A stretch of DNA of 64,000 nt, from NCBI RefSeq assembly GCF_900113025.1, contig NZ_FONT01000002.1, forward strand, positions 62,001 through 126,000, written 5' to 3'. This stretch comes from Alteribacillus iranensis. Its GTDB lineage: Bacteria; Bacillota; Bacilli; Bacillales; Marinococcaceae. Below, one piece after another: positions 43,706 to 52,366 of the stretch (its first letter is position 1; every line of letters starts with the position of its first letter). The notes below the pieces were generated by a model. It saw nothing but the letters and a program-made list of their open reading frames with translations, made no database searches and had not been told where the DNA came from. A program made the translations under genes and the position numbers.

Positions 43706-43822
43706 CCAGATACAGGCGCCATCGGCTCGAGGTCGCTTCAACCCGCTCTGCGGCGGCAAAGCCTCCTCGGCGGGTCTCCAGCGCTTGTCGCCGATAAGCG
43801 GGCGCCTTTCGCTTTTCTTAGT
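43706..43822. repeat. Dispersed Bacillaceae-type repeat, copy B
   Basis: Contains GGCGCCATCGGCTCGAGGTC, GCTTCAACCCGCTCTGCGGC, GGCAAAGCCTCCTCGGCGGG and CCAGCGCTTGTCGCCGATAAG, the reverse complement of the blocks seen at 1404-1590 but without the extra hairpin segment found there. It lies between the riboswitch and the 166-bp tandem repeats. Confidence 0.7.
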
Positions 43823-43930
43823 TTCATCTTTCACTTTAAAACAACTTCCGACAATTGGCAATGCTTTTTTTATTCTCCTCTGGCCAACCCCTTGCCAACA
43901 CAGGGAGAAAACGACTCATTCCTTTGTGTT

Positions 43931-44368
43931 TTTATTGACCTTCTTCTTCAATTTCTATCTACCAACGTCATTAACCAATACCTTTAGTTACTTTGAAACG
44001 TTGATTTCTTTTTTCTACGTCATTAATCACTCCGTATAACGACCTTGTTCTCCAGATCGCTCTGTCGTATGGCACTATTACCAGGATTCTGAAACGTTTA
44101 TTGACCTTCTTCTTTAATTTCTATCTACCAATGTCATTAACCAATACCTTTAGTTACTCTGAAACATAGATTTCTTTTTTCTACGTCATTAATCACTCCG
44201 TATAATGACCTTGACCTCCAGACCGCTCTGCCGTATGGCACTATTAGCAGGATGCTGAATCGTTTATTGACCTTCTTCTTCAATTTCTATCTACCAATGT
44301 CATTAACCAATACCTTTAGTTACTCTGAAACAAAGATTTCTTTTTTCAATGTCGTTAACTACTGATTT
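43931..44368. repeat. Tandem direct repeat, 166-bp unit, about 2.6 copies
   Basis: The unit starting TTTATTGACCTTCTTCTT begins at 43931, 44097 and 44263 and stays aligned over its whole length, with about 90 percent identity by eye; the third copy stops after about 105 bases. Each unit carries two GTCATTAA boxes. No reading frame spans it. It ends about 140 bases upstream of the sigma-54 activator gene. Confidence 0.9.
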
Positions 44369-44506
44369 CTAACCTCGCCACCCACAGGAATAACTTCTAT
44401 GAACACACTGCTTATATTTTCCTCTGTATATCTATCGTTCTAGCTAATAGCAATAGCTTGTAATAAAATAATAGTATCAAGAATTCGAAGAAAGGGGGAG
44501 ATAAAC

Positions 44507-45874
44507 ATGCTAGAGGAATTCGGAAAATACAGTAAACAAATCATTGAAACTATTTTGGAAAAGTCGGATTATTGGTTTGTTGTCGTGGATGACACGGGGC
44601 GGATCACCTACCTCGGTGAAAATTATAGTGAGTTTTTAGGCGTAGACCGTGAGAAAGCGATTGGAAAACCTGTGCAAGAAATCATTGAAAATTCGAGAAT
44701 GCACATTGTGGTACAGACAGGAAAGGAAGAAATTGCGGATTTACAATATATTCGCGGGAATCATATGATCGCGAGCCGGACGCCGGTGTGGGCAGATGGA
44801 AAAGTAGTCGGCGCCGTTGGTACGGTCCTCTACCGTGATCCTCAAGAACTTATGAAGATGAACAGCCAAGTCAAGGATTTTCTTCTTCAGATGGATTATT
44901 ACCGTAAACAACTAGAGGACAAAAATGGCGCCACCTACTCTCTTCATGACGTGGTTGGCAGTTCCACCGCATTAAATCAAGTCAAAGAAAAAATTAAAAA
45001 AGTGGCTTCCGGTGATGTGTCCGTTCTTCTGCGCGGAGAAAGCGGGACAGGAAAAGAATTATTCGCCCATAGTATTCATCAATTAAGTGAGCGGCACACG
45101 AAACCTTTCGTGAAAGTAAATTGTGCAGCGATCCCTGATCACTTGCTGGAATCTGAACTTTTTGGCTATGAAGAAGGTGCTTTTACAGGAGCCCAAAAAG
45201 GCGGAAAACCTGGAAAATTCCAACTTGCTAACGGCGGGACGCTGTTTCTTGATGAAATTGGTGATATGCCCAAAGATGCTCAAGTCAAAATCTTACGTTG
45301 CCTGCAGGAGGGAGAAGTAGAACGAATCGGATCTGTTACTCCAGAAAAAGTAGACGTACGTATTGTTACCGCTACCAATCAGCCTTTGGAAAAGTTAATT
45401 GAAGAAAATCGCTTCCGGGAAGACCTCTTTTACCGAATTAATGTCATTCAAATAGAGATTCCACCCCTTCGTACTCGTCCGGAAGACATTCGAATTACCG
45501 CTAAGTATTTGTTGCACCATATTACGAATCGAACGGGCAAACGCGTCGTCGACCTTGACTCCGAGGTGATGGAGTTTTTCACCACTTATTCTTGGCCCGG
45601 CAATGTGCGAGAGCTTGAAAATGTCATTGAATCAGCTGTCCATTTAACAAACGAAGAAATCATTACATTAGAAGATCTTCCTGACTATTTGCAGCCCGCT
45701 CCCTCCCCCTCATATGTACAGGGAGAAAGCTTAAAAGACATCCTGGAACAAGCTGAAAAACAAGCGATCCTTCAAGCACTTCAAGAAACAAATGGGGATA
45801 AATTAGAAGCCGCCGCAAAATTAAAAATTGGAAAATCAAGCTTTTACGATAAAGTAAAGAAATACCAGCTATAA
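44507..45874 (+). CDS. Sigma-54-dependent transcriptional activator (PAS, AAA+, Fis-type HTH)
   Basis: Activator of 455 residues. An N-terminal PAS sensor (about 15-125) is followed by the AAA+ domain (about 150-390) with Walker A GESGTGKE, the sigma-54 contact loop GAFTGA, Walker B LFLDEIGDM and the arginine-finger FREDLFYR. The Fis-type HTH is at the C-terminus (AAAKLKIGKSSFYDKVKKY). AGGGGGAG precedes the ATG. It lies directly upstream of bdhA and gntP and their sigma-54 promoter, so these are its likely targets. The PAS ligand is unknown; 3-hydroxybutyrate or a related acid is plausible. Confidence 0.93.
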   Translation: MLEEFGKYSKQIIETILEKSDYWFVVVDDTGRITYLGENYSEFLGVDREKAIGKPVQEIIENSRMHIVVQTGKEEIADLQYIRGNHMIASRTPVWADGKVVGAVGTVLYRDPQELMKMNSQVKDFLLQMDYYRKQLEDKNGATYSLHDVVGSSTALNQVKEKIKKVASGDVSVLLRGESGTGKELFAHSIHQLSERHTKPFVKVNCAAIPDHLLESELFGYEEGAFTGAQKGGKPGKFQLANGGTLFLDEIGDMPKDAQVKILRCLQEGEVERIGSVTPEKVDVRIVTATNQPLEKLIEENRFREDLFYRINVIQIEIPPLRTRPEDIRITAKYLLHHITNRTGKRVVDLDSEVMEFFTTYSWPGNVRELENVIESAVHLTNEEIITLEDLPDYLQPAPSPSYVQGESLKDILEQAEKQAILQALQETNGDKLEAAAKLKIGKSSFYDKVKKYQL

Positions 45875-45888
45875 ATTTCCACGTCCGC

Positions 45889-45982
45889 GGAAAACTTTCC
45901 AAAAACCCGGAAAGTACACCATCCCTTCTCTCATAAAAAATGTTACATAACAAACCATACTCTTTCCGAAATCTCGGAAAGA
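45889..45982 (+). promoter_or_regulatory. Candidate upstream activator sites for bdhA
   Basis: GGAAAACTTTCC at 45889-45900, CCGGAAAGT at 45908 and TCTTTCCGA/TCGGAAAGA at 45961-45982 share GGAAA/TTTCC half-sites, 60-155 bases upstream of the sigma-54 promoter. The last one also forms the activator's terminator stem. Confidence 0.5.
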
Positions 45983-45990
45983 GTTTTTTA
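45959..45990 (+). terminator. Intrinsic terminator of the activator gene
   Basis: Stem ACTCTTTCCGA/TCGGAAAGAGT with a 4-base loop, then TTTTTTAT. Confidence 0.8.
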
Positions 45991-46042
45991 TATTTTTGAT
46001 AAAAAATCTCGATATATCCCTTCTTACCGCTTTTCAGCAAAC

Positions 46043-46057
46043 TGGCATAATTTTTGC
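46043..46057 (+). promoter_or_regulatory. Sigma-54 promoter of bdhA-gntP
   Basis: TGGCATAATTTTTGC has GG and GC 10 bases apart and differs from the consensus by one base. It lies 38 bases upstream of the bdhA start. Confidence 0.85.
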
Positions 46058-46094
46058 TTATTAAATAAGGCATAGAAAAAAAGGAGGATGCCTT

Positions 46095-46871
46095 ATGGTT
46101 ACAAATAAAGTTGTATTTATTACAGGAGCTGCGAGCGGAATTGGATATGAAATCGGTGCCGCTTTCGCACGCAACGGAGCGAAAGTCGTTCTATCTGATA
46201 TTGATCATGAAAAATTGAAAGCGGTTACCGAAGAGCTTGTCGAGCAGGGGTATGAGTGCGTTGGCTTACCTTGTGACGTCACGAAAGAAGAAGACCTGCA
46301 ACAAGCGATCGATCAAACGGTCGAAACATATGGACGACTCGATGTGTTAATCAATAATGCTGGTTTGCAGCACGTCGCTTCGATTGAAGAATTCCCAACT
46401 GAAACATTTGAATTGATTACGAAAGTGATGCTTGTCGCTCCTTTCATGGCTATTAAACACGCCTTTCCGATCATGAAAAAACAAGGCGGCGGCCGTGTCA
46501 TTAATATGGCTTCCATTAATGGCCTCATTGGTTTTGCCGGAAAAGCCGCGTATAACAGTGCCAAACACGGTGTTATCGGCTTAACAAAAGTGGCTGCTTT
46601 GGAAGGGGCAGAGCACGGAATTACGGTGAATGCGATGTGCCCTGGCTATGCGGATACACCGCTCGTTCGGAACCAAATGGAAGACTTAGCGAAAAATCGT
46701 GGAGTTTCCGTTGAAAAAGCATTAGAAGAAGTCATTTATCCCCTCGTCCCACAAAAGCGCCTCATCGGTGTGGATGAAATTGCTGATTATGTAATGTTTT
46801 TAGCAAGCGAACAAGCGAAGGGAATTACAGGGCAAGCTACGGTTCTCGACGGCGGCTACACGGCCCAGTAA
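46095..46871 (+). CDS. bdhA: 3-hydroxybutyrate dehydrogenase (SDR family)
   Basis: NAD-dependent short-chain dehydrogenase of 258 residues converting D-3-hydroxybutyrate to acetoacetate. Seen: TGAASGIG (cofactor), NNAG, the serine in NMASINGL, and YNSAKHG (catalytic Y and K). The segments LQHVASIEEFP and CPGYADTPLVRNQ are typical of 3-hydroxybutyrate dehydrogenases and separate it from 3-oxoacyl-ACP reductases. AAGGAGG precedes the ATG. It is followed 37 bases later by a GntP permease and lies behind a sigma-54 promoter. Confidence 0.92.
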   Translation: MVTNKVVFITGAASGIGYEIGAAFARNGAKVVLSDIDHEKLKAVTEELVEQGYECVGLPCDVTKEEDLQQAIDQTVETYGRLDVLINNAGLQHVASIEEFPTETFELITKVMLVAPFMAIKHAFPIMKKQGGGRVINMASINGLIGFAGKAAYNSAKHGVIGLTKVAALEGAEHGITVNAMCPGYADTPLVRNQMEDLAKNRGVSVEKALEEVIYPLVPQKRLIGVDEIADYVMFLASEQAKGITGQATVLDGGYTAQ

Positions 46872-46908
46872 TTGACGAACCGGGATAATTTGAAAAGGAG
46901 GAGTTTGC

Positions 46909-48192
46909 ATGCTAGGCATCATTTTAGGCCTGATTGTATTGATGGGGCTTGCCTACCTTGGCTGGTCAATTATCTGGGTCGCTCCTATTGCGGCCGGTGT
47001 CGTCGCATTGACGGGAGGCCTTGACCTGCTGGAAGCCTACACAGACACCTATATGAGTGGCTTTGTCAACTTTGCAAAAAGCTGGTTCCCTGTCTTTATG
47101 CTTGGTGCTATTTTTGGAAAACTGATGGAAGACACAGGCATGGCAAGGTCTGTAGCTGTTGCGTTCACAAAAGTAATTGGCACGAAACGAGCCATTTTAG
47201 GCGTTCTCGTGTCCTGTGCCGTTTTAACATATGGAGGCGTTAGTTTATTCGTTGTTGTTTTCGCTGTTTACCCATTGGCTTTAACCTTATTCCGGGAAGC
47301 AAACATAAGCAGGCGTCTTATTCCCGGTACTGTCGCATTAGGAGCCTTCACCTTTACGATGACAGCAGTGCCGGGCACCCCTCAAATTCAAAACCTGATT
47401 CCGACGGAGCATTTCGGCACAAACGCAATGGCAGCCCCAATCATGGGAATCGTCGCCGCCATCGTCATGGCTGTAGGCGGGTATCTTTACTTACGTTGGC
47501 GTGAAAAGCAATTAACAGAAAAGGGAGAAACCTATACAGAACCGAAGGATAACAAAATATTTGATGTAGAAGGCGACACACCGCATTTTGTCCTTTCTCT
47601 TCTTCCTTTGTTCACTGTTCTCGTCACTTTAAACCTATTCGGCTGGGATATCGTCGTCGCTCTTATTTCAGGAATCGTTCTCATCATGTTATTAAACCTT
47701 TCAAAATTCAAAGGATTCGTGAATTCGATTAATGAAGGAGCAGGCGGTTCTGTTATTGCGATCATTAACACGAGCGCCGCTGTCGGCTTTGGAACCGTCG
47801 TGCAAGTCGTTCCTGGGTTTGAACGACTCACTGCCCTATTAATGGGTATCCGTGGCAACCCATTAATCTCTGAAGCGGTGGCGGTAAATATTTTAGCTGG
47901 AGCCACAGGATCTGCTTCCGGAGGAATGGGAATTGCTCTCGAAGCCCTCGGTGCCCGTTATTATGAAATCGCGATGGATACCGGCATCGATCCTGAAGCG
48001 TTTCACCGCGTCGCCTCACTAGCATCCGGCGGACTCGATGCCCTGCCGCATAACGGTGCAGTTCTCACGCTTTTGACGATCACAGGAATGACACATAAAG
48101 ACAGCTACAAAGACATCTTTATCGTAGCTGTCCTGATCCCCGTTCTCTCCGTCGCTGTCGCTATTCTTCTCGCATCATTCGGTATTTATTAG
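46909..48192 (+). CDS. GntP-family permease (probable hydroxybutyrate uptake)
   Basis: Membrane permease of 427 residues with about 12 hydrophobic segments, of the GntP family, which carries gluconate and other hydroxy acids. Seen: WFPVFMLGAIFGKLMEDTGMA, VLTYGGVSLFVVVFAVYPLA and the C-terminal GGLDALPHNGAVLTLLTI, the region where GntP proteins are most conserved. Joined to bdhA with AAAGGAGGAG just before the ATG; D-3-hydroxybutyrate is therefore the likely cargo. A terminator follows at 48266. Confidence 0.9.
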   Translation: MLGIILGLIVLMGLAYLGWSIIWVAPIAAGVVALTGGLDLLEAYTDTYMSGFVNFAKSWFPVFMLGAIFGKLMEDTGMARSVAVAFTKVIGTKRAILGVLVSCAVLTYGGVSLFVVVFAVYPLALTLFREANISRRLIPGTVALGAFTFTMTAVPGTPQIQNLIPTEHFGTNAMAAPIMGIVAAIVMAVGGYLYLRWREKQLTEKGETYTEPKDNKIFDVEGDTPHFVLSLLPLFTVLVTLNLFGWDIVVALISGIVLIMLLNLSKFKGFVNSINEGAGGSVIAIINTSAAVGFGTVVQVVPGFERLTALLMGIRGNPLISEAVAVNILAGATGSASGGMGIALEALGARYYEIAMDTGIDPEAFHRVASLASGGLDALPHNGAVLTLLTITGMTHKDSYKDIFIVAVLIPVLSVAVAILLASFGIY

Positions 48193-48265
48193 GATAGCCA
48201 AAAATGAAAAGCGGTCACTCGTTAGGATAATAGGTTCTCTTTAAGAGTGCAAAACAGGAAATAGC

Positions 48266-48306
48266 AATAGGGTGCTAAATCGCAATGATTTTCGCACCCT
48301 ATTTTT
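48266..48306 (+). terminator. Intrinsic terminator after the gntP-type gene
   Basis: Stem AATAGGGTGC/GCACCCTATT, then TTTT. Confidence 0.8.
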
Positions 48307-48508
48307 AAGTGTTATTTGTTTAAGAGGTATTAGTATACAAAACTGCATGATAAATCTCATCGTGATCAAAAAAGTTGAGAACAAACGTTCCATAACTGTT
48401 AATAGGTATGCTAATATGGGTGTAAGACAGGTGAAATTTTTGGAAAAGGTATTTTTTAATATTACCATTCCAAGAATGCGATTAATTGTTTTAGTTGGAG
48501 TGATATAG

Positions 48509-48792
48509 ATGAAAAAAATAATGATAACTTGTGAGCATTGTGAAAACCCAAAACAATCAAAGCTGATAATAAACTTATAGATGAAATTTCTAACGCAACG
48601 CTCATTTTATGTCAAAACACCAAATGTCAACAAGCATACCCTTTAAAAAAAGAAAAGGGATTTATTAGAAATGTTCAATTTTTTGGTGATTTTTGGAGTT
48701 TTGATAAAAAAGCAACGGTGGAAGAAATGCAAGGGGTTTGGAGAGCTAACCAAATTTTGCACAAAGACTTAAAAGAAAAAAGGCAGAGGTAA
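48509..48792 (+). pseudogene. Broken small zinc-ribbon-like gene
   Basis: Starts MKKIMITCEHCENPK and then hits a stop in its first frame after 23 residues. Shifting by one base gives an open run of about 75 residues (KADNKLIDEISNATLILCQN, then TKCQQAYPLKKEKG and on to KEKRQR). The two cysteine pairs, CEHC and CQNTKC, suggest a small zinc-binding protein before the frameshift near 48545-48555. I do not recognise the family. Its end abuts the truncated start of the next pseudogene. Confidence 0.5.
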
Positions 48793-48796
48793 TTCA

Positions 48797-50274
48797 TATG
48801 CGATTGCCCCGCTTTTTCGGAAAGTGTTGTATGCAAATGACTCTACGGAATACTGGTTTGATATGAAAAGAGAAGAAATTATCGGAAGTTCTGTGTTCGA
48901 CTTGGAAAAAAAAGGAGTGTTTGTGCCTTCCATTACTCGAAAAGTGCTTGAGACAGAAAAGAAACAAACTTTAATTCAAACAACGCGGAATGGTAAAAAA
49001 CTTCTCGTGACGGGAAATATTATTTATGATGATCATGACCAAATTAAATATATTGCTTGCTATTCTCAAGACGTTACCGAATTAGAGGAACTAAAAGCAT
49101 ATGTAAAAAAAGTAGAAGGCGAGCTGAATAGCATAAAGAAAGAATTAGTAGAGCTGCAACTGAAGAAAACAACCCCGTCTTCTATCATTGCGAAGAGTGA
49201 GAAAATGAAAAATGTGTTGCGAACGATTGATAAAGTAGCCGAAACAGACGCAACTGTATTGTTAACTGGAGAATCAGGGGTCGGAAAAACAATACTTGCC
49301 GAGCATATACACAAAACGAGTAAACGAGAAGGGAAGTTTGTCTCCATCAATTGTGGCAGCATTCCCGAATCACTTTTAGAATCTGAGCTCTTTGGATATA
49401 CACCCGGCGCATTTACTGAAGCTAATCCAAAAGGAAAAAAAGGCCTTGTCGAAGAAGCGCATGATGGTACTCTCTTCTTAGATGAAATCGGAGAAATGCC
49501 TTTTAGCTTGCAGTCAAAACTGCTAACTCTTATACAAGAAAAGAAATTTTATCGTATTGGCGAAACGGAAGCGAAGACAGTCAATTTCCGACTATCACGG
49601 CAACAAATAGAGATTTAGAAAAACGGATTAATGAAAATTTATTTAGAGAAGATCTGTATTTCAGACTATCTGTTATTCATATCCCGATTCCTTCTTTAAA
49701 AGAACGTCAAGAAGATTTGTTAGCGTTAATTATGGAGTTAACAAACACATTTATTAAACGCTATAAAACACAAAAAGAATTCTCACATGAAACCATTGAT
49801 TGTCTCCTCCAGTATCATTGGCCTGGTAATGTCCGTGAATTATCAAACATTATGGAAAGACTTATTTTAACTGTCGACGACCAAACAATTTTGCCTGAAC
49901 ATTTACCAGAACAAATCGACTCCAATTATTTATCAGTTTCGTTACATGCCTTAGGTCGAAAACCTCTACCGGAGATTATGAAAGAGACAGAAATGAGGGT
50001 GCTCGGAGAGGCTTTGGAACGTTGTAATAGTACCACCGCCATGGCTAAGTATCTTGGCGTTACCCAGCCAACGGTCGTAAGAAAGTTACAAAAATATAAA
50101 TCAGTGTTTGGTGAAACCCCGACTCGTTATTCACGAGAGAAGTGTAATCACTTCTCTCCAACATTCATGGATCACTCATACGACATGTTCCCATCGCATT
50201 CCATGATTTCTTTGCTCTATAAAACTTTCATGCGACATATTTTTCTTGCATTCTATCAGATGCTTGTCGTATGA
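48797..50274 (+). pseudogene. Decayed second sigma-54 activator
   Basis: Relative of the activator at 44507. Similarity begins in the middle of a PAS domain (FRKVLYANDSTEYWFD) with no start codon or ribosome site, so the 5' end is lost. AAA+ Walker A GESGVGKT and Walker B LFLDEIGEM remain, but the sigma-54 contact loop reads GAFTEA rather than GAFTGA. At about 49590 one base is missing (VNFR, then ITATNRDL in the next frame). The HTH survives (MAKYLGVTQPTVVRKLQKYK, to about 50105), and the frame then runs into repeat sequence. It cannot make a working protein. Confidence 0.85.
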
Positions 50275-50415
50275 ACGGCAAAACACTGTCTATACAGCAG
50301 GATTTCAGCTCTCAACTTTGATTTCTTGTCTCATGAAGCGTTCATACGACATGTACCCATCGCGTCCCTCGATTTCTTTGCTCTATGAACCTTTCATGCG
50401 ACGTATGTCATTCTT
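50176..50415. repeat. Direct repeat pair with 166-bp spacing
   Basis: About 70 bases beginning TCATACGACATG at 50176 recur at 50342 with about 85 percent identity by eye (shared TTTCTTTGCTCTAT and TTTCATGCGAC). The 166-base offset equals the unit length of the tandem repeat at 43931. The piece in between carries GTCGTATG and AGCAGGAT, which also occur, slightly changed, in the 43.9-kb unit. Confidence 0.75.
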
Positions 50416-50451
50416 TCAAATTCTAGCTTCAGCAACCGTTGATAATAATCG

Positions 50452-52321
50452 AGTAGGAGGCTAATCATTATTTGATTAGCCGACCTCTCACACCACCGTG
50501 CGTACGGTTCCGTACACGGCGGTTCAATCTTTTGAGTATCGAGACTCATAAAGTTGGAACATGTCTTTTAATCCCCACTTTGTGAGTCTTTCTTTTGTTA
50601 TTGCGATATGCAGGACTTCACTTCGTGATATTCGCCAATATCCCTTCCGGGAATTTGCATATTTCATGGCGTTGTCGTGATTGATTCCATATTTTCGAAG
50701 CATCCTGTATTTTGTTTTAACCTTTTTCCACCTTTTCCAGATGAGTTGTCGCAGTCGATGGTGTAACCATTGCTGGATTTTGATGATGAAATACTTCATT
50801 CTAGAAACCCCGTAGTAGTTAATCCATCCAACTGTTACCTGATTGATTTCTTTGATTATCTGTCTGAATGTTCCCGGACGTTTCCGACTGGTCAGTTTCC
50901 TCAAGTTAAGTTTGAATCGCTGTTTTGCCGGCTTGCTTGGCCGGCACCCGACTTTCCCATGTGATTTTGTATGTTGAATCCAAGGAATATAGCTGAAGTT
51001 GCCCCACAGACTTTACTTTTCTTTTGATTTATAATGAGTCTAAGGTCTTTCTCGATGAACTTTGTGACGCTTTGCATCACTCGCTCACCGGCCCTCGAAC
51101 TCTTTACGTATATAACGAAGTCATCGGCATACCTAATGAAACGATGTCCTCTTTGTTCAAGTTCTCTATCTAATTTATTTAGATAGACGTTTGCCAATAT
51201 TGGAGAGAGGGGTCCCCCTTGCGGGGCACCTTCTGTCGTCTCAATATAGATATCTTTGTCAAGGATTCCTGATCGAAGGAATTTCCAGATCAGTTTAAGG
51301 ACAGTTTTATCCAGGATGAACTCCTCCAGATACGCTCTAACTCTTTGATGGTGGATTGTATCGAAGTAACTTTTCAGGTCGCAATCCACCGCGACCTTGT
51401 AACCATCCTCGTAATATTGTTCCGCAAGCTTAATTGCCTGATGGGCATTTCTGCCTTTACGGAATCCGAAGCTCTTCTGAGAAAAGTGTGGGTCTATGAT
51501 GGGTTCGATTACTTGAAGTATAGCTTGTTGTACTACTCTATCCAGTACACATGGAATGCCCAGGTAACGTTTCGCGCCATCAGGTTTGGGGATGGCAACT
51601 CTTTTGACTGGCTGAGGCTGATAGGTTCCCTCTTTTAATTTCTTTTTAAGTGGCTGATAGTATGTTTCCATATGTCTTTTCAGTTGATATACGGTAATAC
51701 CATCGATTCCCGGGGCGCCCTTATTCTTTCTTACTTTCTTATAGGCGCTCCAAAGGTTTTTACCTGCAATAACTTTGTCAATCAGTTCGATACCGTCTTG
51801 TTCTTTCATGTCCATGTCGGCATCCCTGCGCGCTCCTGTGTACCCTTTGGTTTCCAACCTATCTCTCCACAGGCAGCCATCTTTTGGTCAGTACCGCGAT
51901 GTTTTCTGCGCTTAGGCGGCGATGCCTACACCTCCTTGTTTTCCAAGATTTAAGATTGTTCAGCCCTTCGTTTCCATTCAGAAACTACTATGGCCTCTGC
52001 TGACTCCTCACGATAAATCTTATTTCAACCGGGGGTTACCCGTCCGTGAGGCCTCCCCGGGTAAGAGCTATAACCTTCATCCCATGTAACTGCTGTATTT
52101 ACTGTATGGAACTCGGGCAGTATCGGACTTCGTTTTGTTTAGCAAACTCGTCCATTCCAATTCAGCCTTGTATACAGTTTCTGTCCGTCAGTTCGGGAAT
52201 TTGCCTCCGGCTTCCTTCAGATTCCACCTCGCGATGGACATCCTTGCCTTTGGCTAACAGTTCCCACTGCCAAGCCTGTAGTGGACTTTCACCACCAAGT
52301 TATAGCCCATGCCGGGCGCAC
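50452..52321 (-). mobile_element. Group II intron, class C-like
   Basis: On the minus strand the element starts GTGCGCCCGGCATGGG at 52321 and its 3' end carries a domain V-like hairpin (CCGUGUACGG/CCGUACGCACGG) and a domain VI-like hairpin (GGCUAAUCA/UGAUUAGCC) before CCTAC at about 50453. The 5' end abuts the T-run of a terminator hairpin, the favoured target of class C introns. The encoded reverse transcriptase has no endonuclease domain, also typical of class C. The 3' boundary is approximate. Confidence 0.85.
50524..51857 (-). pseudogene. ltrA: Group II intron reverse transcriptase/maturase, frameshifted
   Basis: Intron-encoded reverse transcriptase. The first frame (51857 to 50901) has RT domain motifs KNKGAPGIDGITV, GFRKGRNAHQA, DLKSYFDTI, APQGGPLSPILANVYL and the catalytic YADD; the second frame (from about 50950 to 50524) carries the maturase domain X (RQIIKEINQVTVGWINYYG). 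They are in different frames: one base appears missing in an A-run at about 50953-50955, where GKVGCRPSK would be expected. Together they make about 440 residues without an HNH endonuclease. The protein is probably inactive. Confidence 0.88.
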
Positions 52322-52322
52322 T

Positions 52323-52363
52323 AAAAAAGCTGCCCTGGCTATTCATTAGCCTAGGCAGCTTCC
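52323..52363 (-). terminator. Intrinsic terminator after the siderophore-binding lipoprotein gene
   Basis: Minus strand AAGCTGCC-TAGGCTA pairs with TAGCC-AGGGCAGCTT, followed by TTTTT, directly at the group II intron 5' end. Confidence 0.9.
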
Positions 52364-52366
52364 CTT

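Noticed and set aside
43931-44368. CRISPR array
   Set aside because: The repeated unit is 166 bases with no repeat-spacer alternation, and no cas genes are present.
48272-48508. Plus-strand open frame of 78 residues
   Set aside because: It begins inside the terminator of the gntP-type gene and has no family features.
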